The position numbers were made by a program, and so were the translations under genes. Positions 9,073 through 17,022 of a stretch of 64,000 nucleotides of DNA are shown here, piece after piece. The notes beneath the pieces were generated by a model. It saw nothing but the letters and a program-made list of their open reading frames with translations, searched no databases and was not told where the DNA came from. Origin of the DNA: Erwinia billingiae Eb661 (lineage in GTDB: Bacteria > Pseudomonadota > Gammaproteobacteria > Enterobacterales > Enterobacteriaceae); the NCBI RefSeq assembly GCF_000196615.1, contig NC_014306.1:1240001-1304000 (forward strand), read 5' to 3'. Every line of letters begins with the position of its first letter. The stretch's first letter is position 1.

Positions 9073-9669
9073 CTAAGAATAAAGGGTAGTCATGATAACC
9101 TTACCAATCGGTTTGATATCATCGATGTTGCACTCAAAGGAAATTTCATCGTCACTAACTCTTAATTTTTTATTAGGCAAGCGTGAGAGTTTTCTCAGGC
9201 TGTTTGTACCTTCGATTTCAACCAGCCAAAGGCCATCAGTAATATCGTTGAATTTACTCTCTAAAATGTATCTTGCCTGATGTTCGATAAGTTGAACCGG
9301 TTCTTTGATATCACTTCTTAAGAATGACGTATCGAACAATGAAAATTTTGCATCTTCAATAAGCCCATTTACTATTTTAATATTATTGACACTAATTAGA
9401 TCTGATTCTTGAGGGGTGAACATCGGTCCTTTACCAGTCATTAACCAGGATAAGGAGGCTTTAGTTTCAGCGGCGCACACGATAATCCAGTCGTATGGAA
9501 ATGTATCCCTCATCCAACGATTTCCCATGCCTCCCTTTGAAACCCCCATGTGATCGGCTAGCTGTTGTCTTTTACCGAACCCATAAGCCTCGCAAATCCT
9601 CTCAATTGCCTCTTTACCACCTTCTGTTGGCGTTAGCTGTATCCCATCTGCGAACGTTTTTATTGACAT
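9073..9669 (-). CDS. CI-type phage repressor
   Basis: 198 aa. The N-terminal helix-turn-helix (EAIERICEAYGFGKRQQLADHMGVSKGGMGNRW) and the following TFPYDWIIVCAAETKASLSWLMTGKGPMF match the Bac_CI repressor domain of 186-type phages. The C-terminal half would dimerise. It maintains lysogeny by repressing the rightward promoter in the 9670-9764 divergent gap. No S24 self-cleavage motif is seen, consistent with induction through an antirepressor as in 186. Confidence 0.85.
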   Translation of the reverse strand: MSIKTFADGIQLTPTEGGKEAIERICEAYGFGKRQQLADHMGVSKGGMGNRWMRDTFPYDWIIVCAAETKASLSWLMTGKGPMFTPQESDLISVNNIKIVNGLIEDAKFSLFDTSFLRSDIKEPVQLIEHQARYILESKFNDITDGLWLVEIEGTNSLRKLSRLPNKKLRVSDDEISFECNIDDIKPIGKVIMTTLYS

Positions 9670-9695
9670 TTGATTTGTGTGATCCTATTGTCTTT

Positions 9696-9724
9696 CGTAT
9701 CCCAGGTGCGAACTGGGTGATACG
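9696..9724. promoter_or_regulatory. candidate repressor operator (inverted repeat) in the divergent immunity promoter region
   Basis: CGTATCCCAG (9696-9705) and CTGGGTGATACG (9713-9724) form an inverted repeat with a two-base bulge. It lies between the divergent repressor and Apl/Cox-like genes, exactly where CI and Apl/Cox operators occur in 186-like phages. No second copy was found by eye. Confidence 0.5.
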
Positions 9725-9764
9725 CGATGTTAACTACATGCGACCTAACAGGAGAATATGCCCG

Positions 9765-10019
9765 ATGGCGACCTTGATTTCAATTTATATCCCAAAAGCG
9801 AAACTTACCACCAAAGAGTTCGCAGAACTGCACGGTATGAAGCCTCGTACCGTACGCTCTTGGTGTGAGAAGGGGATCCTTTCTCAGGACAAGAAGTCCC
9901 ATAAGAACAGCAGAAACACTATCCATTACCTCAAATACATTGAGCGCCAAACCCGTCAGGCACTGGGACATAATCGTTTCCAGATCATCGTGGGCCGTGA
10001 ACCATCCTGTACCCAATAG
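9765..10019 (+). CDS. Apl/Cox-like excisionase and transcription switch protein
   Basis: 84 aa from the ATG at 9765, chosen for the AGGAG at 9750-9754; longer in-frame reads would run back into the repressor gene. The segment LTTKEFAELHGMKPRTVRSWCEKGIL is a MerR/Xis-type winged helix (T-xx-EFAxxxG-xxxxTVRxWxxxG). Position opposite the repressor is that of Cox (P2) and Apl (186): it represses the lysogenic promoter and directs Int to excise. Confidence 0.75.
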   Translation: MATLISIYIPKAKLTTKEFAELHGMKPRTVRSWCEKGILSQDKKSHKNSRNTIHYLKYIERQTRQALGHNRFQIIVGREPSCTQ

Positions 10020-10031
10020 GGAACTTTTGAA

Positions 10032-10541
10032 ATGTTTGATTTTCAGGTTTCCAAACACCCGCATTTTGACGATGCGTGCCGGGCGTTCGCGCAGCGTCAT
10101 AATCTGGCAGATGTAGCGGTTGAAGCCACCATGAACGTGCAGATGTTGCGTAACAAACTCAACCCCGATCAAAAGCACCAACTGACCTGTGCGGATCTTA
10201 TGCGGCTGACAGATGTTACTGAGGATGCAAGCCTACTTGATGCGCTATTGGCTCAGATGCACTGTCTGCCATCTGTCCCGGTTAATGAAATGACGGCAGA
10301 CAAGCTGGATATCTACGCACTGAAAGCCACGGCTGAGGTTGGCCAGCTAGCAGCATATGCAGTGTCAGGTGGTCGAATGACAGCTGGAGGTAGAAGTGCC
10401 CTTGTGACCAGCATTAATGCCGGCGTCCGTTATCTGTCATTGGCAGCTCTTGCAGTGCAATCGCGTATTCACAGTAACCCCACGTTGTCATCCACCGTAG
10501 ACGCGGTAAGTGGTATCACTGCTTCTATCGGTCTGAGTTGA
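10032..10541 (+). CDS. CII-family phage regulatory protein
   Basis: 169 aa. Starts FDFQVSKHPHFDDACRAFAQRHN and contains LRNKLNPDQKHQLTCADLMRLTDVT, which match the 186 CII / CP76 family of lysogeny-establishment activators. The helix-turn-helix-like region follows at residues ~25-55. The C-terminal half (EVGQLAAYAVSGGRMTAGGRSALV) is Ala/Gly rich. It is the second gene of the early rightward operon. Confidence 0.75.
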   Translation: MFDFQVSKHPHFDDACRAFAQRHNLADVAVEATMNVQMLRNKLNPDQKHQLTCADLMRLTDVTEDASLLDALLAQMHCLPSVPVNEMTADKLDIYALKATAEVGQLAAYAVSGGRMTAGGRSALVTSINAGVRYLSLAALAVQSRIHSNPTLSSTVDAVSGITASIGLS

Positions 10542-10548
10542 GGGAACT

Positions 10549-10740
10549 ATGGCTTTTTCTGTAGCACCTCTTTTGAAGCGTCAGAATCCCTCTCCATCTT
10601 TCGGTAATGGCTGGATCATGGGTGAGAAGGGCAGGCGCTGGCATCCGTCAATTTCACAGGCGGAATTACTGGCAGGTTTAACTACCACAGGGAGTAAGAG
10701 CAAATGGCTATCAATGCTGAACAAGCTATTGTCCCAATGA
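10549..10740 (+). CDS. small early phage protein, Fil (DUF2724)-like
   Basis: 63 aa. The pattern LLxRQxPSPxxGxGWIxGExGxRWHP is that of small 186-type early proteins annotated as Fil (filamentation) or DUF2724. In phage 186, Fil transiently blocks host division. Assignment is from recalled family pattern and gene order only. The last 37 nt overlap the next gene. Confidence 0.55.
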   Translation: MAFSVAPLLKRQNPSPSFGNGWIMGEKGRRWHPSISQAELLAGLTTTGSKSKWLSMLNKLLSQ

Positions 10741-11045
10741 CGGCCGGGGAACGCGTCAAAGGCCTGAGCCACATTGCAAATCTTCGTACAAAAGTTTTCG
10801 GTGAAAGCTGCGGTGACGAGCTTAAGCGGTTCATGTTTGATATGCGCGATAAGCGCGATGTGTATTTTGAAAAGAATAAGCGTGCGCTGTCCGCAATATT
10901 CTTTCTGGCAAACCTTAAGTCAGAGCGTCATGAATGTGACTTTGATGAGCTGACGAGTGATGAAAAGTATGCGCTGATAGGTGCTATGAACCATTTTCGT
11001 GCAGTCGTGAGTTTATTTCCCAAGAAGCTTTCACTACCTAATTAA
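10704..11045 (+). CDS. DUF5347-like early phage protein
   Basis: 113 aa, helical and charged (GESCGDELKRFMFDMRDKRDVYFEKNKRALSAIFFLANL). Resembles the DUF5347 family found in early regions of P2/186-like phages; function unknown. It begins inside the previous gene in another frame, implying translational coupling. Confidence 0.6.
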   Translation: MAINAEQAIVPMTAGERVKGLSHIANLRTKVFGESCGDELKRFMFDMRDKRDVYFEKNKRALSAIFFLANLKSERHECDFDELTSDEKYALIGAMNHFRAVVSLFPKKLSLPN

Positions 11046-11112
11046 GTAACCAACCGAAATTAAAGGCGTAAACCCGCCGGGCATTCTTTTGCCTTAAATC
11101 TGGAGAGAGTTA

Positions 11113-11340
11113 ATGAGAAACATTGAAACGAAAGTAATGAAAACTACCCCTGAAGCGATCGAGTCATTGCTGAATGCTGCACGTATGGATGAGCGCCGTA
11201 ATCGTGCAGCTGTCTTTTCATCCCGCCTTAATTTACTTGCGGAAAAAATTGCCAGTGGTGCGGCGAATTCTATTGAAGCCGCTGAACTGATTCGCGAAGA
11301 AGCTGAAGAGATTCAGAAACAGGCGCAGGAGCTGCACTAA
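11113..11340 (+). CDS. DUF2732-like small phage protein
   Basis: 75 aa, helical, Ala/Glu-rich, with a good GGAGAG ribosome site at 11102-11107. The composition and position between the DUF5347-like and TraR-like genes fit the DUF2732 family of P2-like phages. Function unknown. Its stop overlaps the next start by one base. Confidence 0.6.
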   Translation: MRNIETKVMKTTPEAIESLLNAARMDERRNRAAVFSSRLNLLAEKIASGAANSIEAAELIREEAEEIQKQAQELH

Positions 11341-11567
11341 TGGCTGATTCAATGGATTTAGCGCAGCAGCGCGAGGCTGAGAATCTGGCCCGCAGCCTGG
11401 CAAATGTGATCAATCGCCCTGTGAAGATTAGCGCGTTCTTCTGTGAAAAATGCGAAGCACCGATCCTCGAAGAACGCCGCAAGGCACTCATTGGCGTGAC
11501 ACTGTGTGTGACCTGTAAACAAGTTGAGGAGCTGCACGCATCTCATTTCAGAGGGGCATCAGTATGA
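11340..11567 (+). CDS. TraR/DksA-type zinc-finger protein
   Basis: 75 aa. Four cysteines in FCEKCEAPI...CVTCK form the C4 zinc finger of the TraR/DksA family, preceded by a short helix (MDLAQQREAENLARSL). Short phage/plasmid members bind the RNA polymerase secondary channel and mimic ppGpp-DksA. P2 encodes a comparable protein (Orf82). Overlaps dam start by 4 nt. Confidence 0.75.
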   Translation: MADSMDLAQQREAENLARSLANVINRPVKISAFFCEKCEAPILEERRKALIGVTLCVTCKQVEELHASHFRGASV

Positions 11568-12418
11568 ACACCGTTTTGAAGTGGGCTGGCAGTAAGTCAC
11601 GCATCATGGCTGAGATTAATAAACACTTGCCGGCGGGTGATCGCCTCGTTGAGCCTTTCGCGGGTTCATGTGCAGTGATGATGAACACTGATTATTCGGC
11701 GTATTTGGTGGCGGACGTTAATCCAGACCTGATTAACCTTTATCGTCAGATTAAAGATAACTCTCAGCAGTTCATTATTTTGGCATTCCGGGCATTTGCG
11801 GAAAATCGCACGCAGGAAAGTTATTACTCAATCCGCGAAGCATTTAATCATCATCTTGGGTTGCCATTGCTGGAACGCGCGGCCTATTTCCTTTATCTGA
11901 ACCGCAATGGCTATCGCGGCATGTGTCGCTATAACCAGAAGGGCAATTTCAATATCCCCTTTGGTAATTACACAGAGCCGTATTTTCCGCTGGAAGAAAT
12001 CAAAGCCTTTGCAGAAAAAGCAAAACGGGCAACGTTCGTTTGTGCTGATTTTACTGAAACGCTGAACATGCTTAAAACCGGCGATGTGGTTTATTGCGAT
12101 CCTCCATACGATGACACCTTTGCGGATTATCACAGTGGAGGCTTTGGAAAAGATAGACAGTATGAGCTGGCATCTGTCCTAAGTGATGTGGCTACCCGCC
12201 ATCCGGTCATCGCTTCCAACAGCCACACCCGCCTGGTCAAAAGCCTCTATCGCCAGTTTGACCTTCATCAGATTACCGCCCCGCGCAGCATTGGTGTAGC
12301 CGCTGGAAGGGGCAAAAACGCGGAAGAGATTATTGCCGTCAGCCGGCCGATTGGCACGGCGGTGAAGCATGCTAACCCGCAAATTTATCCTGGGCTATTA
12401 AGCGAGATTGCATTGTGA
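11564..12418 (+). CDS. dam: DNA adenine methylase (Dam-type, class alpha/D12)
   Basis: 284 aa. SAM-binding motif KWAGSKSR near the N terminus (equivalent to FxGxG: 'VEPFAGSCAVM'), NRNGYRGMCRYNQKGNFNIPFG as in Dam, and the catalytic DPPY in VVYCDPPYDDTF. It methylates adenine N6, probably at GATC, in phage DNA; likely protective against host restriction and regulatory for replication. Starts by ATGA overlap with the TraR-like gene and ends by GTGA overlap with the next. Confidence 0.9.
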   Translation: MNTVLKWAGSKSRIMAEINKHLPAGDRLVEPFAGSCAVMMNTDYSAYLVADVNPDLINLYRQIKDNSQQFIILAFRAFAENRTQESYYSIREAFNHHLGLPLLERAAYFLYLNRNGYRGMCRYNQKGNFNIPFGNYTEPYFPLEEIKAFAEKAKRATFVCADFTETLNMLKTGDVVYCDPPYDDTFADYHSGGFGKDRQYELASVLSDVATRHPVIASNSHTRLVKSLYRQFDLHQITAPRSIGVAAGRGKNAEEIIAVSRPIGTAVKHANPQIYPGLLSEIAL

Positions 12419-13167
12419 TCCATTATCACGGGGGACCAATCACGCCAGATACCTGCGCGCTGAAAGCTTGGAAAGGTAGGCATGCGTTTATCAGTTTTGC
12501 AAATGCATCCCAGTTGCCCCTTGCAAGTGAAATTTGCCAGAGCTTCGCGCTGGATAATGGCGCGTTCAGCTTTTGGACAAAAAAGCGCGTTGTGAGTTGG
12601 AGCGTTTATTACAAGTTCGTGGCGCGCTGGGCTAACCATCCCCGCTTTTCATTTGCCATCATCCCGGATGTAATTGGCGGCAGCAGTGAAGAAAATGATG
12701 CGCTTATTGCTGAGTGGCCGCACGGTAAAGTCATTGGAGTACCTGTGTGGCATATGAATGAGCCAGATGAACGGTTCATTCGTCTGTGCCATGAATTCCC
12801 TCGAGTTGCGGTAGGTTCGATGGGGGAATACGACGCAAGAAGGCCCAAAGATTGCGCCGCACGCCTTCGCGATCTAATTCGTCATGTTGTAGATGAAAAC
12901 GGCTATCCAATCGCTAAACTGCACGGATTGCGAATGCTGAATAAAAGCTTATTCACTCAAATACCTTTGTCCTCTGCAGACAGTACGAACGTAGCGAGAA
13001 ACATAGGTATTGATAAAGCTTGGAACAAAAGTGCTTATGCGCCAGCAAGTAAAGAAACCAGGGCTTCTGTGCTTGTTGAGCGTATTGAGTCAATGAACAG
13101 CGCCAGTTCTCTTAATTACGATGCCGTAAAAGATATATTTACTCCCCAACTGGCATTTGAAATATGA
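12415..13167 (+). CDS. phage protein with possible tRNA-guanine-transglycosylase (DpdA-like) fold
   Basis: 250 aa, GTG start overlapping the dam stop. Not recognised by name. A series of segments occurs in the order found in TGT/DpdA TIM-barrels: ALDNGAF (Asp47, compare DSGGF), FAIIPDVIGG (Asp85), GVPVW, AVGSMGEYD (compare GLAVGGE), KLHGLRML (compare HYLMG), and SSADSTNVARN (Asp189, compare the nucleophile region). If right, the protein would exchange guanine for a 7-deazaguanine in phage DNA. Its pairing with dam suits a DNA-modification role. The fold is my inference; no deazaguanine synthesis genes are in the window. Confidence 0.45.
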   Translation: MIHYHGGPITPDTCALKAWKGRHAFISFANASQLPLASEICQSFALDNGAFSFWTKKRVVSWSVYYKFVARWANHPRFSFAIIPDVIGGSSEENDALIAEWPHGKVIGVPVWHMNEPDERFIRLCHEFPRVAVGSMGEYDARRPKDCAARLRDLIRHVVDENGYPIAKLHGLRMLNKSLFTQIPLSSADSTNVARNIGIDKAWNKSAYAPASKETRASVLVERIESMNSASSLNYDAVKDIFTPQLAFEI

Positions 13168-15425
13168 ACCGCCCAACTACTTCACAAGAATGGGCTTATG
13201 CCTGGAACGCACCACGGCAGGCCATCGCCAGCCCATACCTCACCTATGAAGAAATCTTCCGCCGCGATCAACTGATTGCGGCTGTCTCGCATGCGCGGGA
13301 ATTACTGGAAGCGCAACCCACCCTTGTCCGCATTGATGTTAATCGCCGGCTGGCTGAGCTGGAGAAAGAGCATGGTGTTCAGCGGGCCAATGCCTACTTA
13401 ACGAAAACCTTCGTTGAGCGGACATTGCCACGCCTTGAGCTGGTGAATGCGCAGTATCGTCTGGGGGAAATGAACCAGGGTACGTTTATGACGCTCACCG
13501 AGAACGCTGGCGATAACAACCGGGCAGCAACCGCCGCCGGCACTCTCTGGGAGTTGATGAGAAGATTCAACCGTCTTCCTGAAATGGCCCGTGCGGATGT
13601 TGATCTGCTGGCCGGTGATGTTGCCAGCTTCATTCTGGCTGAAATAGCTCAGGCACACGGCCTGGGGGGGGATGAATCAGATTACAAATACACTCACCGG
13701 ATCTTCATGATGGCAGCAATCATCACCAGAGAGTTTAAGCAGACGCCTCCACTTTGGGAGAAAGTTACGTCTCGCCTCTTTGACCCTGAAGAGGTTACCC
13801 CCGCCATAATGCGTATGCAGATGGAAAAATGGTGGAAAGGCCGGCTGCGCCGTATCGCGGCATCGTGGCGGGAACATCTCCAGATTGCCCTGGCTAACGT
13901 CAGCAAAAAACACACCCCTTACGCCAGCAGCATGACAATCATCGAATGGCGTGAACAGAAACGCCGCACCCGTGAATTTCTTAAAGGGATGGAGCTGGAA
14001 GACGAGGAAGGAAACCGCATCAGCCTGATTGAGAAATATGATGGCAGCGTTGCTAACCCTGCGATCCGCCGTTGTGAGCTGATGACCCGAATTCGTGGCT
14101 TTGAGGATATCTGTAACGAGATGGGTTTTGTGGGGGAGTTTTATACCATCACTGCACCATCGCGGTATCACGCCACTATCAAAACCGGCTATCGCAACCG
14201 TAAATGGAATGGTGCCAGCCCGGCAGAGACCCAGCGTTATCTTTGCAACGTCTGGCAGAAAGTCCGTGCAAAACTGCATCGTGAAGATATTCGCATCTTC
14301 GGCATTCGTGTAGCTGAGCCGCATCATGACGCTACGCCTCACTGGCACATGCTGATGTTTATGCTTCCAGAAAACGTGGACCGCGTACGTCAAATCCTGC
14401 GTGATTACGCCTATCAGGAAGAGAGTGATGAACTGACTACGGATAAAGCCCGCAAGGCCCGCTTTCACGCTGAAGCCATCGATCCCGATAAAGGCAGTGC
14501 GACGGGCTATGTGGCTAAATATATTTCCAAAAACATCGACGGATACGCCCTTGATGGTGAGCTGGATGATGAGAGTGGCAAAGAGCTGAAAGAGACTGCG
14601 CCAGCCGTTTCAGCCTGGGCGGCACGGTGGCACATTCGCCAGTTTCAGTTTGTTGGCGGTGCGCCGGTCACGGTTTACCGCGAATTACGCCGTATGAAAG
14701 ACAGCGAAACCGCTCACGGCCTCAGTGTCGAATTTGCTGCCGCTCATGATGCTGCCGATGATGGTGACTGGGCCGAATACGTTAATGCTCAGGGCGGGCC
14801 ATTTGTTCGTCATGACGATCTGGCTGTGCGCACATGGTATCAGGCATCTCAAGACCGCAACGAATACGGCGAGGAAACTCTGCGTATCAAAGGCGTGTAT
14901 GCAACATCCGTCGGGGAGGACACACCAATTTTAACTCGTCTCGTGCAATGGAAGATTGTCGCGAAGCGGGCCGTTGAATTGGCGGTTGACCTTAAGGGTG
15001 CGAACGCGCCCTCTCGGAGTTCTGTCAATAACTGTACGGGGAGATCGGGATCCGAGGATCTGATGAAACCGGAAGGTATGCCTGATCTTGACTTTGGAAG
15101 TATGAGCAGGAAGGAACGGCGCAAGCAGTTGACCAGAATACGTTCCGAACAGCCTCAAAAGTCAGCCAAAGTGTTCAAGCGTTCGGATAAGAAAGAGGCC
15201 GCATGCATTCGTGTGATTGAACAGGTGCGTGATCTTAGTGGCGAAGTTATCAGCCGTGGACTGGCCTCACGTTTGGTTGATGGAACTGAAACGCGTATTG
15301 GTGGGATGTGGTTCAGCAGTACTGCACAAGGTGAGCTGTTACGGCCCCGCAAGAGAATTAGGGCAAAAGAGTTACTTACCAGATTTCATCTACTTGCAGA
15401 GAAGCAGAGAGGTAAACCTATGTAA
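13164..15425 (+). CDS. A: replication initiation endonuclease (P2 gene A family)
   Basis: 753 aa, close to P2 A (761). It nicks one strand at ori and starts rolling-circle replication. The HUH metal site is HWH at residues 393-395 within PHHDATPHWHMLMFM; the paired catalytic tyrosines are Y449 and Y453 (YVAKY). The ori nick site in P2 lies inside this gene. Begins by ATGA overlap with the preceding gene, so it belongs to the early operon. Confidence 0.92.
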   Translation: MNRPTTSQEWAYAWNAPRQAIASPYLTYEEIFRRDQLIAAVSHARELLEAQPTLVRIDVNRRLAELEKEHGVQRANAYLTKTFVERTLPRLELVNAQYRLGEMNQGTFMTLTENAGDNNRAATAAGTLWELMRRFNRLPEMARADVDLLAGDVASFILAEIAQAHGLGGDESDYKYTHRIFMMAAIITREFKQTPPLWEKVTSRLFDPEEVTPAIMRMQMEKWWKGRLRRIAASWREHLQIALANVSKKHTPYASSMTIIEWREQKRRTREFLKGMELEDEEGNRISLIEKYDGSVANPAIRRCELMTRIRGFEDICNEMGFVGEFYTITAPSRYHATIKTGYRNRKWNGASPAETQRYLCNVWQKVRAKLHREDIRIFGIRVAEPHHDATPHWHMLMFMLPENVDRVRQILRDYAYQEESDELTTDKARKARFHAEAIDPDKGSATGYVAKYISKNIDGYALDGELDDESGKELKETAPAVSAWAARWHIRQFQFVGGAPVTVYRELRRMKDSETAHGLSVEFAAAHDAADDGDWAEYVNAQGGPFVRHDDLAVRTWYQASQDRNEYGEETLRIKGVYATSVGEDTPILTRLVQWKIVAKRAVELAVDLKGANAPSRSSVNNCTGRSGSEDLMKPEGMPDLDFGSMSRKERRKQLTRIRSEQPQKSAKVFKRSDKKEAACIRVIEQVRDLSGEVISRGLASRLVDGTETRIGGMWFSSTAQGELLRPRKRIRAKELLTRFHLLAEKQRGKPM

Positions 15426-15490
15426 TCTAAAAAGCTAAGGTTAATCCTGGTAAAGGGTAAAAATCGTTTCACATTTGATGAGACTTTATA

Positions 15491-15510
15491 TACTGTACAT
15501 GCATACAGTG
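15491..15510 (+). promoter_or_regulatory. LexA (SOS) box
   Basis: TACTGTACATGCATACAGTG fits the enterobacterial LexA operator TACTG-N10-CAGTA in 19 of its defining features, with exact CTG-N10-CAG. It lies 20 nt upstream of the ATG at 15530. A promoter with TATACT near 15489 would be covered by LexA. Confidence 0.85.
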
Positions 15511-15529
15511 TTTGCTTTGGGGAGGGAGA

Positions 15530-15721
15530 ATGAAAGATTTTTACATGGAGTCTATTCGACTGCAGCGCATTGATTTGATTACACGTTCATTGGTCAACGA
15601 TCTCTACAATGATGACGACAAAGAAATTGCCATGGTCTGGGTAGCTGAGATGTTCACGGGGATTGTGGATGAGATTCGGGATCAGAAGATTGGCGGAAGG
15701 AAGAAGTTAGGTGAGGGCTAA
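15530..15721 (+). CDS. small SOS-controlled phage protein at the Tum position
   Basis: 63 aa from the ATG at 15530 (GGGAGGGAG just upstream). Acidic and helical (RLQRIDLITRSLVNDLYNDDDKEIAMVWVAEMFTGIVDEIRD). No family recognised; it is not DinI/Tum in sequence. In phage 186 the LexA-controlled antirepressor gene tum lies between A and cos, the same place. The LexA box makes it a candidate for SOS induction of this prophage (inference). Confidence 0.65.
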   Translation: MKDFYMESIRLQRIDLITRSLVNDLYNDDDKEIAMVWVAEMFTGIVDEIRDQKIGGRKKLGEG

Positions 15722-15769
15722 AATTCAGATGGTAAACAGTAACTGCAGCTTTGGAAAAGATGGTGACGT

Positions 15770-16027
15770 ATGGCCAAGCGTGACGACAATTACCAGATAA
15801 TCTATCGCGGTGACTCACTCACAAAATACGTTCCTGGCGGATGGGTTTTCTTCCAGCGCCCAAAGAAGAACGGGGGAGGTTACTGGTTAGGCAGGACTAT
15901 CGATGGCGCATTCATGTTTGAGTTTTCAGAACCTGTTTCACTCTCACAAGGTCTTTTATATCTTCAACAGCTATCTTCAGACGTGACAGAAAATCTGCCA
16001 GCTGACGATGACTTTTCCTTGTTATAG
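15770..16027 (+). CDS. hypothetical phage protein
   Basis: 85 aa (RDDNYQIIYRGDSLTKYVPGGWVFFQRPKKNGGGYWLG...). Mixed beta composition, acidic tail. No strong ribosome site (GGTG 6 nt before the ATG). It probably shares the LexA-controlled transcript of the previous gene, 48 nt upstream. Function not recognised. Confidence 0.55.
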   Translation: MAKRDDNYQIIYRGDSLTKYVPGGWVFFQRPKKNGGGYWLGRTIDGAFMFEFSEPVSLSQGLLYLQQLSSDVTENLPADDDFSLL

Positions 16028-16096
16028 CTGATGCATGGGCAGTGCATGCCTATGCTGCATGAGTTCGCATGATCCCGCGATGATCGTTTTACCTGA

Positions 16097-16121
16097 AGCC
16101 CGCCAGCAATGGCGGGCTTTT
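16097..16121 (+). terminator. intrinsic terminator of the early/SOS transcript
   Basis: GCCCGCC (16098-16104) pairs with GGCGGGC (16111-16117), flanked by A-T and followed by TTTT. It ends the rightward transcripts before the cos region. Confidence 0.7.
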
Positions 16122-16165
16122 GCGTAGGTCATGCAGTGCATGAAAACCACTTCATAAAGCGGGCA

Positions 16166-16184
16166 GGCGTGGCGGGGGTACGAG
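16166..16184. other. cos-like packaging site
   Basis: GGCGTGGCGGGGGTACGAG aligns with the 19-nt P2 cohesive end, recalled as GGCGAGGCGGGGAAAGCAC, at 12 of 19 positions, with the conserved GGCG-GGCGGGG core. It sits between the early block and the terminase/portal genes, which is the P2 cos position. The exact nick sites cannot be set from sequence. Confidence 0.55.
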
Positions 16185-16248
16185 CGCGCGCTGCAGCTTT
16201 TAAGGTATAATCCGACAATCAGGCTCAATCCTATAAAAAGGGAATATA

Positions 16249-16980
16249 ATGTCACTTTACACTTTTATCGGAACCATACATCCCAATAGAGCAATAATCG
16301 ACAAACATTACTTCAAAACTAAATCTTCATTTCAAACAGCTGGAAATGTAAATGAGGTTTTCAAAGTGGATGTCCGGATTCTTATGAATCAACTTTTGGT
16401 TTATGTGGAGGGTGAGGATGTTTTTGATATGTTTACTATGAGAAATTTTGTTCAAGGAATTGTAGAGCAAGATTTGGCGAAAGTTGCGTTTATAACAGGG
16501 CATAGTTATAGAGCTGAAGTTATGCGAGTTATTAACGATTCATTAGCGTGGGATGAAGTCTATGGAATCAATAACACTCTTATAACACAACACTTCCCAA
16601 TAAATGATTATGATGCATCCTTAGCTAGGATTAGAAAATATTCAATTGGTGAGAGTGGGATGTATATCAGTCAAGCTTTATCAAGTATGAGTGATGCACT
16701 CAAAGATGTAAGTGACACATCATTCTGTTGTTACCGTGCATTAGAGTGGTTGAAGAATCATAATGCCTTACGATTAGGCAAACCCAAGCAGAAAAGTTGG
16801 GATTTATTCAAGGAAACTCTTGGCCTAGAAGCGGATTTTATTAGGGAAAAAGTTGGTAAACTCCAACTGGATGCAAGGCATGGTCGTCCAGAGATCCTTT
16901 CGGAACAGCAATATAAGGATTGTATCAAGGCAACTTGGGATATATTTCATAAGTACTTGGACGTGATTGAGACAAAATGA
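16249..16980 (+). CDS. AT-rich unknown gene between cos and portal gene Q
   Basis: 243 aa, much lower GC than its neighbours, rightward, tail to tail with Q. Good AAGGGAA ribosome site. No signal or membrane segment. The C-terminal half is helical (YRALEWLKNHNALRLGKPKQKSWDLFKETLGL...KLQLDARHGRPEILSEQQYKDCIKATWDIF), a pattern reminiscent of HEPN-like phage-defence proteins, but the canonical R-x4-H is not present. In P2 the comparable region carries exclusion genes (tin, old). Likely a lysogenic-conversion moron. Confidence 0.7.
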   Translation: MSLYTFIGTIHPNRAIIDKHYFKTKSSFQTAGNVNEVFKVDVRILMNQLLVYVEGEDVFDMFTMRNFVQGIVEQDLAKVAFITGHSYRAEVMRVINDSLAWDEVYGINNTLITQHFPINDYDASLARIRKYSIGESGMYISQALSSMSDALKDVSDTSFCCYRALEWLKNHNALRLGKPKQKSWDLFKETLGLEADFIREKVGKLQLDARHGRPEILSEQQYKDCIKATWDIFHKYLDVIETK

Positions 16981-17022
16981 TAAATTCTGAGCCTTCCATT
17001 ATTCTTAATGAAAGGCCCGTTT

